From: Galerina marginata
Lineage: Eukaryota > Basidiomycota > Agaricomycetes > Agaricales > Galerinaceae
Direction of reading: 5' to 3'
DNA length: 64,000 bases
Assembly: GCA_023014335.1 (NCBI GenBank)
Contig: JAECYW010000029.1
Span: 62,001 to 126,000 of the forward strand
A program made the translations under genes and the position numbers. This document shows, piece by piece, positions 1 to 11,600 of the stretch (positions are counted from its first letter, which is position 1; each line of letters starts with the position of its first letter). The notes beneath the pieces were generated by a model. It saw only the letters and a list, made by a program, of their open reading frames with translations, was not told where the DNA came from and ran no database searches.

Positions 1-349
1 AGTGAATTAATTTAACACCAACAACGAAGTGCGATGAATGAACAGTCCGAGTCACACCACGCCGAGGTGTGTTAAATTAACACAAGACTGTCATGGACGA
101 CCAAGCATGATAAATAAGCAGTTCTAATCAACACTGAATATTATACACCGCACTCAGACTGTGACAAATGACTTGTTGATTGAAGTGTTATAAAGGCTCC
201 CATATGCAAGCCGTGATCAACGAGCAGCTAGGATTGCGCTACGAAGATATGTCGCACCAGCTGTGATAAATAAACTGATTTCTTATATGCACAAGAGCCT
301 ACATACATGCGCTGAAGATAGGAAAGTGATATTAGGGCCAAAGCTACTC
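1..349. other. Non-coding left edge
   Basis: I see no gene here. The only structure is an imperfect inverted repeat: a TTAATTTAACACC arm near 5-19 and its complement, with a 2-base insertion, near 66-80. It is AT-rich and could be a hairpin remnant of a small element. Confidence 0.4.
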
Positions 350-1013
350 CTACGGTCTACATCCCTGTTCAAATCCTACTGGGCATAAAGTGTCTCCATT
401 CACTAAAGCCCTTCCTTTCTGTAGGTACTGACGTCCACACTTGCATCTGACCGGAAGATCGAGGTAGTTCGCCTCATCACGGGGGCAGAGATCATCCGGG
501 AGGATTGCCATCGGTGCTCTCAGGCCACGACCCCAGAGCGTTACGTTCAGCACATCAACCATTTCCTTGAGCCCAATACAATGCCGATTCGTGCCTTCGG
601 GGTGGTTAGCAACACGGAGAATGATGAATTCATTCTCGCGGCGGTTGATTACAGGGTACTTCTCCCAGGGAACAACAGGTATCCATCCACCTCCATAGCT
701 CCATTTCTCAAGCGCATGGCCCTCGATTGGGCACAGGTCCACCAGCGCGGAGTGCTCCTGGTATACAAAATTGCAATTATGCATGATTATGCGATATTTT
801 TGGGGGTAGGAGGGTCCCTCCTGCACGTCTTTTGATCAGCACAACATAACTTACTAAATGAACGCTTTTAGATACCTCGTAGCGGGGGAATAAATATACA
901 TCCACCCATACTGCGCCATGCTCGTCGGCAGGTGGCTCGTGCCAATCCTCGTCTTCTGCTGCAAGGTGCAGGTCGAACGGCTGCTCCTCGTACTGGATAG
1001 CTGCATGCTCCAT
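350..1013 (-). CDS. Hypothetical two-exon protein, about 200 residues
   Basis: I do not recognise this gene. Exon 1 is 876-1013, opening at an ATG (MEHAAIQYEE...), acidic and rich in E, D and H. Exon 2 is 350-820, ending in a stop. A 55-nt intron (821-875) with donor GTATCT, a CTGAT branch-like motif and acceptor GTGCAG joins them in phase 0. The second exon has several cysteines, including a CKC and a late CP, but no clear zinc-finger spacing. The intron fit is the main support, since neither exon alone would be convincing. Further upstream exons are possible, and it could be a pseudogene fragment. Confidence 0.42.
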
Positions 1014-1810
1014 TGAATGACTTCAGCGGTAGGTAGTTGAAATCCAAGACACACGTAAGACGTTGCCCTGGTCCCGAAACACTTCCGCGAGACACCTGGG
1101 CGGGAAACCCGGATTAGTAACGCTACACAATCAATATGTGCACCCGCAAAACAACCAGCCGACACAGTTCATGCAAACTCCCGCAATCCTACACCTGAGG
1201 GAGAACCCCTTTTTATACCTACCTGGCAAGCGTTAGAATTGTACACCCCGTCCGCTAAACCTCCACCCGATGGGATTGATGCTAATTGAACACCTGAGCG
1301 CGCCGTTTCCCTACCTGGCGAGCCGACAACAGTCCATGCCAACACCCGAAATCTAACACTTGGCCACCATGCTCTCCAATCCAATTAGAGGAGCCGACAT
1401 CCCAAATTCAACACCTGCCGGGATACCATATTTAACCGGCCTCCTGAGGTCCCTGATATGCACACTTCCGCACTTTGCTAAAAAATTTTGTTCTCTGTCC
1501 TTTCAGAACAGCCAACTCATCCAACCACCGCTGTTTTCCGACGTCTCAATGCCGAAAGCTCCATCTAGAGTAATGCGGCCCAAAAACTCACCGGCGGTCA
1601 CTTCGACCTCGTCAAACCTGTCGCCGGTCCTGATACAGCGACGCAGCTTAGTACGGCTTTGAAGCTACGCGATCATTACAAAGGCCTTACACCTCGCCAA
1701 AAAAGTGATTTCTTAACTAAAGGCTCGTCTTTCTTTATCCTCTTGGTACTTTATCCTGAGTACTATTCTATTTGTTCTTCGTTCTAGTCATTGATCTAAC
1801 CCCTTTCCAG
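1014..1810. other. Intergenic, degenerate repeats; end of an intron shared with RPB1 copy B
   Basis: No convincing gene. From about 1060 to 1440 there are loosely repeated AACACCTG-type phrases, too decayed to call a unit. A plus-strand open stretch at 1360-1662 has no homology I recognise. About 1750-1810 (ending TCTAACCCCTTTCCAG) closely resembles the intron end upstream of a different RPB1 exon at 45614-45670 on the minus strand; see findings. Confidence 0.4.
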
Positions 1811-2863
1811 AGGTTCAGTTTGGTATTCTTTCACCGGAGGAGATCGTGCGTTTTCTTTTATGAATTTTATCACGGCCCTAGAAATGCTTACAAACAGCCT
1901 TTTCTGACTCATAGCAAGCCATCTCCGTTGCCAAAATCAAACATCCAGAGGACATGGACGAAGCTACTCAGGTGGACTGATGGACCCAGGTTTGGGCACT
2001 ATCGACCGGAATTTCAAGTGAGGGATGTCGGAATATCCTGGTCATGTTGGTTATATCGAGTTGGCGAGGCCTGTTCTCCATCCAGGTGTGTTGCTTACTG
2101 TAACTTCTCAAGTGGGCACGGATCGATATTGTGTGCTATAAAGGTTACATCCTGAAAGTAAAGAAGATTTTGGAGAGTATATGTAGAAAATTGGGATGGT
2201 GGGGTGCGAAACAAGTAGAGGAAAGTAGACAATGCAACTCGCGGTGTCGGCTTTCAGCTTCCTGCAATGGAGGCTTTCTCCACATCCCATGGGGAACCCC
2301 AAACCCACTCCACGTTAGTCCCCTGACAATTGAGGGGCATTCTTATGACGGGGGGTCATGTGGTGCGTGTTTCGGTCGCTTGATCGCTGTGTCGACCCAT
2401 TGCACCCGTCGCGGCGTACGGTTGGCCACGAGGCTGTGTGGTGAAATGGGCTGAACGAGTAGTGCGGAAAAAAAAATAAACATATGTACTATGATACGTG
2501 TACTGTCAAGGGTCATGTGTTGTATAGATGGAATTTGGCCAACCGCTCTCTACTGTGACGCAGTACCGGATGCGTGTCAGAAGGCCCTGCAGTGTTGCTC
2601 GATGTCTCTTGCCCCTGTATTGTTGAATTTGTTACTTCAGATATTGTATCCCGTAGACACCTCATGCTGATGCTTTTATTTGCCTATCCGATTTGAAACC
2701 CTCCTGGACTTCTGTTTCTAGGTCTTTCCACTCCATGTTTTCGTGTATTAAGTCGGACCCGAATTTTGCGGAGAAGATTCGTCATATCCGTGATCCCAAG
2801 AACCGGATGGTGGCTGTTTGGGCTCATTATAAGACGAAGACGATTTGCGAGCCTGACGAGCAA
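1811..2863 (+). pseudogene. RPB1: RPB1 5' fragment (RNA polymerase II largest subunit), decayed
   Basis: Pieces translate to the start of RPB1 in order: VQFGILSPEEI (1814 on), AKIKHPEDMDEAT, GLMDPGLGTIDRNFK, then PGHVGYIELARPVLHPG, KVKKILESIC and, after a long intron, SDPNFAEKIRHIRDP to TICEPDE. This is the clamp/zinc-site region of the polymerase. Introns are kept (for example a GT...AG intron between HPG and YILKVKK), so it is a DNA copy and not a processed one. It is dead: stops and frameshifts occur, and after RNFK the CQTCGE zinc-binding stretch is lost, with the next Cys changed to Tyr. It ends at CEPDE, where a stop and unrelated sequence follow. The rest of RPB1 is absent here; other pieces lie at 30.4-32.8 and 43.7-46.2 kb on the minus strand. 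Confidence 0.88.
2185..2268. other. 84-bp inverted block inside the RPB1 fragment
   Basis: In the related sequence at 32756-32829 (minus-strand sense) the order is exon end CGKLKADT, donor GTGAGTTGC, then intron running into CTCTCCACATCCC. Here the flanks are in the same order and orientation, but the block from AGAAAATTGGG to CTGCAAT reads on the opposite strand. The exon tail and donor are therefore antisense to the exons around them. The boundaries are exact at the level I can align by eye. Confidence 0.75.
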
Positions 2864-3625
2864 TGAATCGTGAGAGTCACCTTTTGACGAGCGCGCGTCG
2901 GGTGATGCATGACTCGACTTCTCACTGCTCACTGCCATTTCCAATAGGAAATCCCGAGAGTCCGTCGGTCGTTCTCCAACGATGGGCGTGAGAGTCGCCC
3001 TTGACAAGAGCGCGTCGATGACTCCAGCGATTCTGCAGGAACATAATGGTCAATGAAATCTCGTGGGAAGCATGATCCTACGCCCACAAAATGATTTACC
3101 AACCGAATTTCTTTCGTTCCTCGATTCCCTTGCGGACCACCACCGTGACCCCCGATGGCGAATCCGAGTTGACCGACTTGTCTGAAACTTCTGACTCGGA
3201 ACAGGGTCAGGTGGAAACAGCATCGAAGGTCAACAGCATCTGCCAAATGGCGTCTTTCTTTCTTCCTGCGTTATTTACCAAACCTCTACAAAGAGCACTG
3301 GCTAGGTCGGGCTATCCTGAAATTCATTTGAAGGCCGTTTCCGAAAACTTTCGACGAAGAAGAGCAAGGGCCCGGGACTGCCCGGGACGACCAAGACGAG
3401 AATGTTGTCAGGAGCGTAGTTGAATTTGACTCGAGCCGATGAACAATATGATCAAGTCATACAAATACATAGCGTCGACCCTCGCGAAACGGATGACTCG
3501 ATAGCCACACACGCTCATAATGAGTGCGTCGGATCGAGCACTCGCGAGACACATTTATAGAATGTACAGCCGGTCCAATAATCTCCAATTGCACCCCGTC
3601 CCGCTCGCTCTGAATCAGCTACGGA
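2864..3625. other. Intergenic between RPB1 fragment and the 611-residue gene
   Basis: A direct repeat of about 35 bp (GTGAGAGTC...TTGAC.AGCGCG) occurs at about 2868-2905 and 2988-3026. A plus-strand open frame at 3091-3423 (acidic, ELTDLSETSDSEQ) is not recognised and has no clear splice partner. It might be an upstream exon of the gene at 3626 or noise. No promoter motif is obvious before 3626. Confidence 0.35.
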
Positions 3626-5787
3626 ATGGACAATCCTATCAGCTACACAATGGTGCGTCACCCCAACTCAGGTGATAACCCAGGCGATTCCTTGTCCGAA
3701 GACATTGAGATGAACCAGGTCAACAACCTATTGGATCCGGTAATTTCACCACCAAAGCTTTCAGTACGCCCTATTCATCGAACCGGCCTTTGCAGGACGA
3801 AACTGAAAACCCCACAACTCTTCGAGCCCTCATGGCAAAGGTATGTCCGATATAGATATTGGGAGCACGTTCGTTTGTTGAACACTAAGATAAGATCCGG
3901 GAGATGGAAATCAAAACGAATGCTGCACATAGGCGCGCCGAAGAAGCTGAAAACAACGTAAGAACGCTCGAAGATATTCTAAGACGAACACAACAGCTCC
4001 CCGTCCAACTTGGGAGACCATCTCCGTCCGACTCCACTGGGCCTATCAACGAAGGCGACGTTGATATGCAGTCATTGACCACGAGCCAGAAGGGAAAACA
4101 GTCTGACTTCGGGAATAATACAGACAATCGAGAGCTGGGTGTTCTTCTGAGGCGAAACCGACAGGATCCTGTCCAGCCTGGAAGACCGCCTGCGTCGACT
4201 GGGCTTGTCAACAAAGGCCCCGTTGGCATGCGGTTATTGACAACAAACGACAAGAGAGGGCAGCGCAACTTTGGGAGTGATGCAGACGACGAGAGTGACG
4301 TAGATGATGATGTGAGTACTTTGTTGTTACAATGGCTATAAATGTTGGTGCTGACAACACTTTGAGGATGCACAGTCGAATCTGCGTTGGAACAACCTGG
4401 CTTCTAGGTTTCCGAGATCGATTATCGGCGCAGGTCCATCTCTCAGGTTGAAGCCCAGGCCCGCTGATGCCGAGAATGCATTTATTAATATTATCGACCA
4501 TACTCCTGATATTCGACGGTCACAGCCGTCGTCGATTAATAATTGTCCTGACTCTCCGGAAAGTGAAGATTTAGTAGGCGCGTCTCAGCCCCAACATGGT
4601 CAAGTACGTGGTGAATATGCTGAAGGTCGTAGTGGTCGCTGAATTTTACTGAAGGGCGGGTCCCTGGAAAGAGCGATTTTGCAACTAACAAGTTGCGTCA
4701 CCAAGTTGGCCGAGCAAATGTCAGACGGAAAACCCTCGCGCATGAAGAAATATGGAGCCATTCGGCCTCGTGAATTCAAAAGTCCGCCTGATAGGACCAC
4801 GACGCCGGAGAGGAATGAGAGGCTGGTAAGGTTTCACTTTCGGCCTCGAGAGTGAGATGATAAGTTTCTATAGAAATCGGTTCGTTTGGTCATGAACGAC
4901 TTCTTCGGGATTACATGCGACAACGACATGCCCATGAAAAATCCCGCTTCTGAAGACGAGATCCAAGCTTATGAAGCTGGCATAGGACCTCCCCCTGCTG
5001 CCCCTTATGCTCCGGATTGGGCAGATATCAAAGGCGCTTGGAATCATGCTCTGCTAGTCTTGTTCATGGGGGAGTACACACAGAAGTACCCCATCGGGGA
5101 TCAGGGCGAACAAGACGACGTCTGCAAGATGTTTATAGATAGGCTCCAGAGGCTTCGGAGGAGAGTTAAGCAACGGAGCAGACAGCCAGATGAAACGAAC
5201 AAAGCCGCATACAGGCGAATTGTGTCCAAAGATTTTCATACACTAAAGGAACAAAGACGAAACTCGCGACGAAATGAGGTGAGCAGTGTATATTGACAGT
5301 GATGTGTATGCTGGGTAAATGTATTGACAGTCCGTTGCAGCAATACAGAAATCGAAGTAGTATAACGGTCCAGAATGGAATGGTGCAGAAGGGAGAAGGA
5401 AAGATCGTTTGGGACCATTTTGACACCATCCTTGAAAAATTGGGAGCTGGGGGTATGAGTTCCGATGAAAGCGATATCGATGTCGATGGCCAGCGAGTAT
5501 ATTGGGTCAAGAAGATGAGTTGGCGAAAAAAGACATTAACGGGGAGACTGATCCGGATTGACAAAGACCGAAATACCACTACTGTCTACAACAATGTAAG
5601 GCCAGGCAATCCCCCAAGGATGCGCAAGCGCAGGGTCAATGCAACGGAGACTTCAAGGACTGCGATACCCGGTTTACCCATCAACTTTTATGACGAAGAA
5701 TGGTTCAACACACTCTCAGAGATACAAAAGAGTGACATCAACGCCGCGCCCAAATTGGAATTACTGGAGATAGAGAGTGTGGAGTGA
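3626..5787 (+). CDS. Seven-exon, 611-residue protein of an agaric family with a GGMSSDES motif
   Basis: Exons 3626-3739, 3796-3840, 3895-4311, 4367-4603, 4655-4825, 4874-5278 and 5341-5787 all join in phase 0 through GT...AG introns of 48-62 nt and give 612 codons including the stop. The start is the ATG of MDNPISYTMV. Exons 2-3 give a short coiled-coil-like stretch (IREMEIKTNAAHRRAEEAENN) followed by an acidic run. The C-terminal half carries LGAGGMSSDESD, then YWVKKMSWRKKTLTGRL and a basic NPPRMRKRR segment before IPGLPINFYDEEW. From memory, the GGMSSDES...WR...P.LP.N.Y..W layout is shared by a large, unnamed protein family in Agaricomycetes. Its function is unknown to me. This is one of the few intact genes here, with no repeats inside it. 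Confidence 0.83.
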
Positions 5788-6313
5788 AGCTTACATCGTT
5801 GCTTCTGCTTATGCCCCATATTACAAGTGCAATTTAAACCGATTAACTATATGGTTAATGTCCCTAGTGAGGTCAGCAGCGAAGAAGGCGATAGGAAACG
5901 TAGATTCTCTGCCATTTCCTCTGACTAAGGACCCTCCACCAAATTCGTTAAGGACGTGACCACCTACTTTAGTGTAGGCAGCATAGCCAGACGAGAACCT
6001 CACCACAATCCTACGCGATTCCCTTGAGCTAGCGACGTACTCGGGACAGATCCTACCTTTCCATCTGGTGATAAGAGTGTGATGCGACCTTTATGTAACA
6101 CGCTCTGTTGTTTCTTTTCAATTTAATTTCGTGCCAGCTCATCAACCGCTTTGTGCCTTTCGAGTTTTCTGTGTCCAAGTCCTGTGTCTTGCGAGTCTTT
6201 GTGCCCGTGTGGTTGCGTTTTGCGCGTCTTTGAGCCCCTGGTGAGCCCCTGGTTAACCCCAGCAGGGCCTACTACGAGCCCAGCAGCTATTTCATCACCT
6301 CGGATAGTGATAT
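5788..6313. other. Intergenic
   Basis: No gene seen. The stretch 6120-6300 is pyrimidine-rich with repeated 'GTGTC/GAGCCCCTGG' phrases and may be leader sequence for the open frame that follows. Confidence 0.35.
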
Positions 6314-6710
6314 ATGACGCCATCCAACAATAAATCAGGCAAACCGAAAAAGAAAAAGCCAACTGCGAGCTCGAGTAATATGCCACAGCCAACCCCAGCC
6401 ATAGCACCCCTACCCACAATCGATTTGCAGCCATCGTTATCGGATATAACAACGGTACCACCAGTGCACTGCTCAAGCAGTTTAATCGATTTCGAAACAT
6501 TCCTCAACTCGCCGATGTAGACGACATTTGCGACGGCGTAGCCTCTACACAAGAAGTGCGAAATTTAAAACTTTCTGGGATCGCGCATTCGAGGAGGGTC
6601 GTGCCAACAAAGGGCGAATTGAAGAGCATATACGTGGCGATGAGGATCGAAAGGTAGTGTATTTCAAAGGGAAGCCAAACGTTCGTTGTAACAGCGGGTT
6701 CCAAAGGTAA
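6314..6710 (+). other. Possible broken gene start (two adjoining open frames)
   Basis: An ATG at 6314 opens a 68-residue frame (lysine-rich start, then Ser/Pro-rich, ending LIDFETFLNSPM). A second frame at 6528-6710 gives FWDRAFEEGRANKGRIEEHIRGDED, whose FWD..(F/W)..G pattern resembles C-terminal segments of agaric hypothetical proteins as I remember them. No intron joins them cleanly. They may be the remains of one gene cut off by repeat X, or chance. Confidence 0.22.
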
Positions 6711-6779
6711 GGAGCGGTTTCATAGGCCTCTGCGCCAACTCAAACAACACCAACCATCAACGGATAACAGTGCCTCCCT

Positions 6780-7780
6780 TTTGAGCTCCGCATCTCTGGG
6801 AGTTCGAAATGAACGACGTGAAACCAGATTTGATCGAAAGCGTTCTCTTGAGCTGTATGACGTCGGGGGTTGGTGGTAGCACATGCGGGCACGCGATATG
6901 TCGGGAATTCGAAATGAACGAAGTTGAGGGCGCCGCCCAACCGGGTTCTTGGGCTAATGGTCATACGAGTGCAGTCCAAGTTCCGTTGCTAGCCAGAGTG
7001 AAGAGATTCGAACGCCAATGGGCATTGCAGAAATGAGTCCATAAAGTGTAGTCTGTCGAGATGAAGGGAAGGACCACAGCGACGTTTCCGTGCTAGCGAT
7101 TCAACCGGCTCCATAGGTAGATCTACAGCAGCGTCTCAGCGTTGGTGGACTAAGCGTCGTTCTGGAAACTCCAGAATGAAGTCTGCACTGCTCGCAATGG
7201 CAGTTCAACGACGAAGGCGCCGCATATAACCACTTGATTCAGAGACATTCGAAGCTTAGTTGAGTTTTGAAAAAAATGAATAGAGAGCACTAACAATTTG
7301 GGCTTTGCAGACAAATCTCGCTGCGCAATTTGTTCAAAGTGGTCGTAAGGCCCTGTTTGAAGATGAATAAGCGCACGCTGAGAGGCACACAGTCCACTTA
7401 CCGCGTCATCGGCCTACGGCGTAAGGACAATAATTTGGGTTCGCCTATGGGATGTGTAACGGGAAGTCTGAGGGGTTTTTTGCTAGCTCGCACCAAGGTG
7501 AAAGGAGCAGGCCCTTCAGAGCCAATAGACAACGACGCAGAACCACTTGCTTGCACCATCTGGCGAAAGGAGTGGTCAAGACGCGCAGATCTAGAAGAAG
7601 AGCTCCGACGGGTAACCGGGAGTTTGGAAAGCCAAACAGAGTTAAACATCACGATTTGCATGTCAAGCATGTCAAGCTCAACCCTCGACCTCGCCTCACT
7701 GCCTCAAGACTAGATCGGAGTCGTAGAATTAGCAGAGGAGTAGCGCGATCACCCGCTGCTCATTCCTCTGTCATCCAGGT
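6780..7780 (+). repeat. Dispersed repeat X, copy 1
   Basis: Repeat X is an unclassified family seen at least nine times in the window. Diagnostic phrases are GTTCGAAATGAACGACGT, GGGCTAATGG.CATACGAGTG, CGACGTTTCCGTGCTAGCG, CAATTTGGGCTTTGCAG and GGAGCAGGCCCTTCAGAGCC. This copy is closest to the one at 33.3-34.2 kb. It holds no intact protein frame. GGAGTAGCGCGATCACCCGC near 7738 begins a short imperfect hairpin. I see no terminal repeats or target duplication. Confidence 0.75.
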
Positions 7781-8450
7781 TGTGCACGCGGTATCGCCAC
7801 TGGGTTTTGCATCGGACTGGGCCAAATCGCTATCGCTGGCACGCTGCTGTATTCCGACTTCTTAGAATCAAGTTTTCTTACAATTTGAATGACGCTCGAG
7901 CGACTTGTGAAGCCCCGCTTCAGCTTCTCAAAATTCTTTGTGGAGGAAGTCAATTTGGATGCCGAGAAGTCTGCCCCCATCGAGCCTGGTGAACCAACTT
8001 AGTTATTCCGGAGCCCAAAGGCGCTGGTGGCTTTGGTGGACTGAAATCGCAGGGCTTTGCAGCAAGTACTACTACGTCGTCGACTCCGTTTCTCTCATTT
8101 CTGCTGGACCAGGCTTGCGAGCCAAGTTCGGGGGACGTGATTCAATGTCTAGACCTTCAGGAGCAGTATTTGATTTATCTCCCATCAACATTTCTCCAAG
8201 ACACACCCTTCATAAAGGCCGCATCACCATTATATTGTCAAGGTCGATATTGACTCAGCGACGTCAACAGTCGTGGCGGAATGACTATCTTGATTTCATT
8301 GTTCGTCAGTACGCTGCCGGTAGCCAATGTGACGATTCTGTTCTTTGCAACGGCCCGTGAAAGTCGCTGATGTTTGAGCTGGGCCGCGTGGATGCCCCTG
8401 TGAGTCAACCCTTTTTTTTCGCCTGAGAGAAGCAACTCATTTAACCCTTT
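7781..8450 (+). pseudogene. Unidentified gene fragment shared by the composite copies
   Basis: The same stretch occurs at about 34275-34960 (plus) and 57117-57780 (minus). Readable pieces in one frame are LERLVKPRFSFSKFFVEE, then VNLDAEKSAPIEPGEP and IPEPKGAGGFGGLKSQGFA; other frames give NDYLDFIVRQYA. A plausible donor GTGAGTCAACC follows at about 8400. I do not recognise the parent protein, and frames break several times. Its fixed position between X and ACC1 in three copies suggests it moved with them. Confidence 0.4.
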
Positions 8451-8639
8451 CTTGTCCTTTCCCTATCATCCAGGATAACCTTGGCTGCTCATTTTTCCCC
8501 GCGAAACCTTCCCGCTCCTCAGAAAAAGTGACCGCGCCCCAAGTTGTTGCGGCGCCGTCCTTTGAATACGTTCTCGAACATCTTCCACCTATCAGCCACA
8601 GTCGCGCCCTGCGCCCCGACCCACCCCAGGCCCTGCGCC

Positions 8640-11600
8640 GCCTTTGCCCATGTCCCGTCCTCGCTGTGGCCCAGGAAAACAGGCTTCAAACCCACATCAG
8701 GATCTTTGCCATATCTCAACTTCCGTTCAAGCACAAATTTTTGGAGTTACATTTCCGTCAGGACAGCTAGTGGATTGCATGCATTTGTGGATTTCCAGTT
8801 TGGCCTTATCTTCGACGGTGAGAGGAGAGGGGAGAGCCGAAACAATATGACTGTCGCTTTAAAGGAACTGAGCATAAAGTACCTCATCAAACTTCTGGAG
8901 CTGGAACAACATGTCCAGTGGATGGCTGGATTCTCCCATTAGTAATAAACTCACCTTTGTCGCTGCGCCCCGGCGCAACTTCTGCCGTCGTTTGCGGTGC
9001 TGTCACAAAGGTATACCTGGCCTTTGAAGCATACTGGACAGAGCACGAACGCATTTTCGACAAAGGACTTCTGAGCTGAGAAGGGTCGTTTTCCTGTAAT
9101 CCAGCAGGTGGCGTCGACCAATCAATCTAAGAGCGCCAACTTCCTCTCGCCCGTATGCGGAGTAACTCTTCCTATCCAGAAGAACGAGTAACCCGCCATC
9201 CGCCAAAACGCGAGTTTCGACCACTGAACTGCCTTCGTTCACATAGAGAGTCCACAGTGGATGAGGACCGCGCTGCAGTAAAAGAATGACGAGTATTCTG
9301 GTATGTGAAATCGATGCCAGTTACTGGCGATCAATACGCCAAAATCGAGGTTAGTCTCGCTTTAAATGTCGAGTCGTCTGCTGGTTGAGCTGGTTGATGC
9401 CAGTGCTATTAGGTCGTGAAAACGTACATGCCTCTTGTTACATCTGAAGAGTGTGTTATCCAGTTGATCAAGCAACCTGGTGTCAGCCTTGAGCCCGGAG
9501 TATTCTGACTAGATGACCTCACCCGCGTCAAACACGCGAAGCCTCTTGAAGGCCTCCTTCCTTTAATGGTTCTCCGATCTCATCAGTAACAAGCCCTATC
9601 AGGGTCTTAGCCACTTTCGAGGTGTTTTGAACGACACCTTAGATAGCTTCGACAATCAGTCTGTCATGAATTCTACCTCGAGGAATTTATTGAAGTTTTG
9701 CATCAACCTCTGCTTCGTTATTCTGACGTGAATGCCATCCTCTCTTCCTGTCGGGCCGCATCCCATCAAAATTGGAAGACAATATCTATTCAGCCCTCGA
9801 AACCGCTAAAGCCGAAGGGGAAACACTGAATTTCCTGTCGTTCCTATCAAGAAGTTCATTGTGCTCGGGACAATGTCTTGCCTCAGGACCTCAGGACCAA
9901 GCCATGTTCCGCTCCAATATGACGTCATGAAGCAGTACCTTGGAGTTTGGCTATGCAACAGAAACCTTTTGCAAACCTTTACATATACGGCTATGAAGCA
10001 CTTCGCAAATAGCACAAGGATGGCCTTGATACCGCTGTCAGTCAGGTTGTATCAAAGTCCAGAGCTTTCTCTCGCCATTCTCGCGTACGTGAAGAATTGT
10101 AGCTTCAATGTGTTCAATCCAAAAAGTCGTCTTTACCAGGCCCTCTAAGCCATTGAAGGCTCGCGAAGTCATCCTTGATCAAATACCGTCTTACGGGGAA
10201 CGGCTCATTGAAATGGAAGCGGCGCTGAAAATTACGGTTACCAACAATTACTACGGACATGCTCCAGGGGCATCCAGAGGCACCCTCAGCAGGAGTTCTC
10301 AGAACTCAGGGACTCTCGGTATACAGTATACGATGTGCTGCCATCGTTTTTTATACATGAAGACTGCATGGTTTCGACAAAGTTGGTCCGACGAATCCTC
10401 GTTGACTGCTCCCGGTTTTGACACTTTTTTTGCAGCTGTATTTGAGGTTTACGTTAGGCGTGCATATCATGCTTAATCCCTGTTCTCCGTCGATTATGAA
10501 GGTGACACACCGGACGATGGGGGAGTCTCCACAGTTGTAACCTGGCCGTTCAACCTTGGCCAATCGCGTTCTCCTCCAAAAACCCCACGTCTGACTGTGG
10601 GTTAGTTCTTCACCTTATTTATGTGTTTTCGTCCTCATGAATCTTTTCAGAAATGAACCCCTGTCGAAGCAGCTTCTGTGAGCGATTTGACCAATGTCAC
10701 CAATACCGGCCAGTCCGCACCGGGGGCAATTGCCTCCTTCCCAAATGTCACAGCGCTTTACAAAGGTTTCGATGCAGTGGTCTCCATGCTGCCTGCCGTC
10801 GATGCACGGGAATCCTCAGAGCGACATAGTGCCAATAGCCAACACCCAATGTTGCCAATATAGCTCTTCGTATTTTCCGCGATGAGGACGACATTGGCGA
10901 CTGGAAGAAAGAAGTGGTCAACTTCGTGAACAATCATACTGAAATCCTTACTTGCTGTGGGGTTTGCCGCATCTCCATCCTTCTCTGCCGTCGTGACGAA
11001 TAACCGGCTTACTTCACCTTGCGTGACTCTGAGGGAATCTGGAAAGAAGAGCAGACCATTCATAATATCGAACCAGCTTTGGTCCTCCAGTTGGAACTTT
11101 ACCGCCTGTCCGACTACAATCTGAAACCATGTTTTGTTGAAGCAAATTCACATATACCATGCTGTCGCACGCGAAAATCAGCTTGACAACCGCATCTTCA
11201 TTCGTGCCCTTGTCCGCCCAGTCCGTCTATGTGGTCCGATGAGCACTTCAGAATATTTCATTTCTGAGACGGGCCAGCTTGTGCACGAGCAACCTTGACG
11301 CCATTGAAATTGTCAGCGCCGAACTTCAAAATGCGGATTGCAACTACATCTTCGTGAATAACCTCGCTGTTGATTACGAAGATGTACGGGCTGCGATCTC
11401 AGGCTCCGTTGAACGACATGGTAAGCGCCTATGGTGTCTCCATGTTACTGGTTCAGAGATTAGCACAGCTCTTGACAGCGAAGTCAACGTGACCCCCATA
11501 CTCTGCGTCATCGAAAATGTATCTGGTTTCGTTGTCAACTACGGTGGATATCAAGAAATCATTGCAGACAAAGGAACTACCAGCCTCAAGTTCATCGGCG

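Noticed and set aside
1360..1662. 100-residue plus-strand frame before the RPB1 fragment
   Set aside because: No recognisable family and no clean splice to neighbours; low-complexity Ser/Pro composition.
7330..7865. 137-residue overlapping frames in repeat X (MFKVVV..., MCNGKSEG..., and minus-strand MLDMQIV...)
   Set aside because: They recur with X but overlap each other in three frames, and the copies at 22 and 25 kb break them. No frame shows preferential conservation by eye, so I do not call a gene.
10758..11063. Minus-strand 101-residue frame in ACC1 copy A and its twin in copy C
   Set aside because: Antisense to recognisable ACC1 central-domain pieces. Identical in both arms only because the arms are young.
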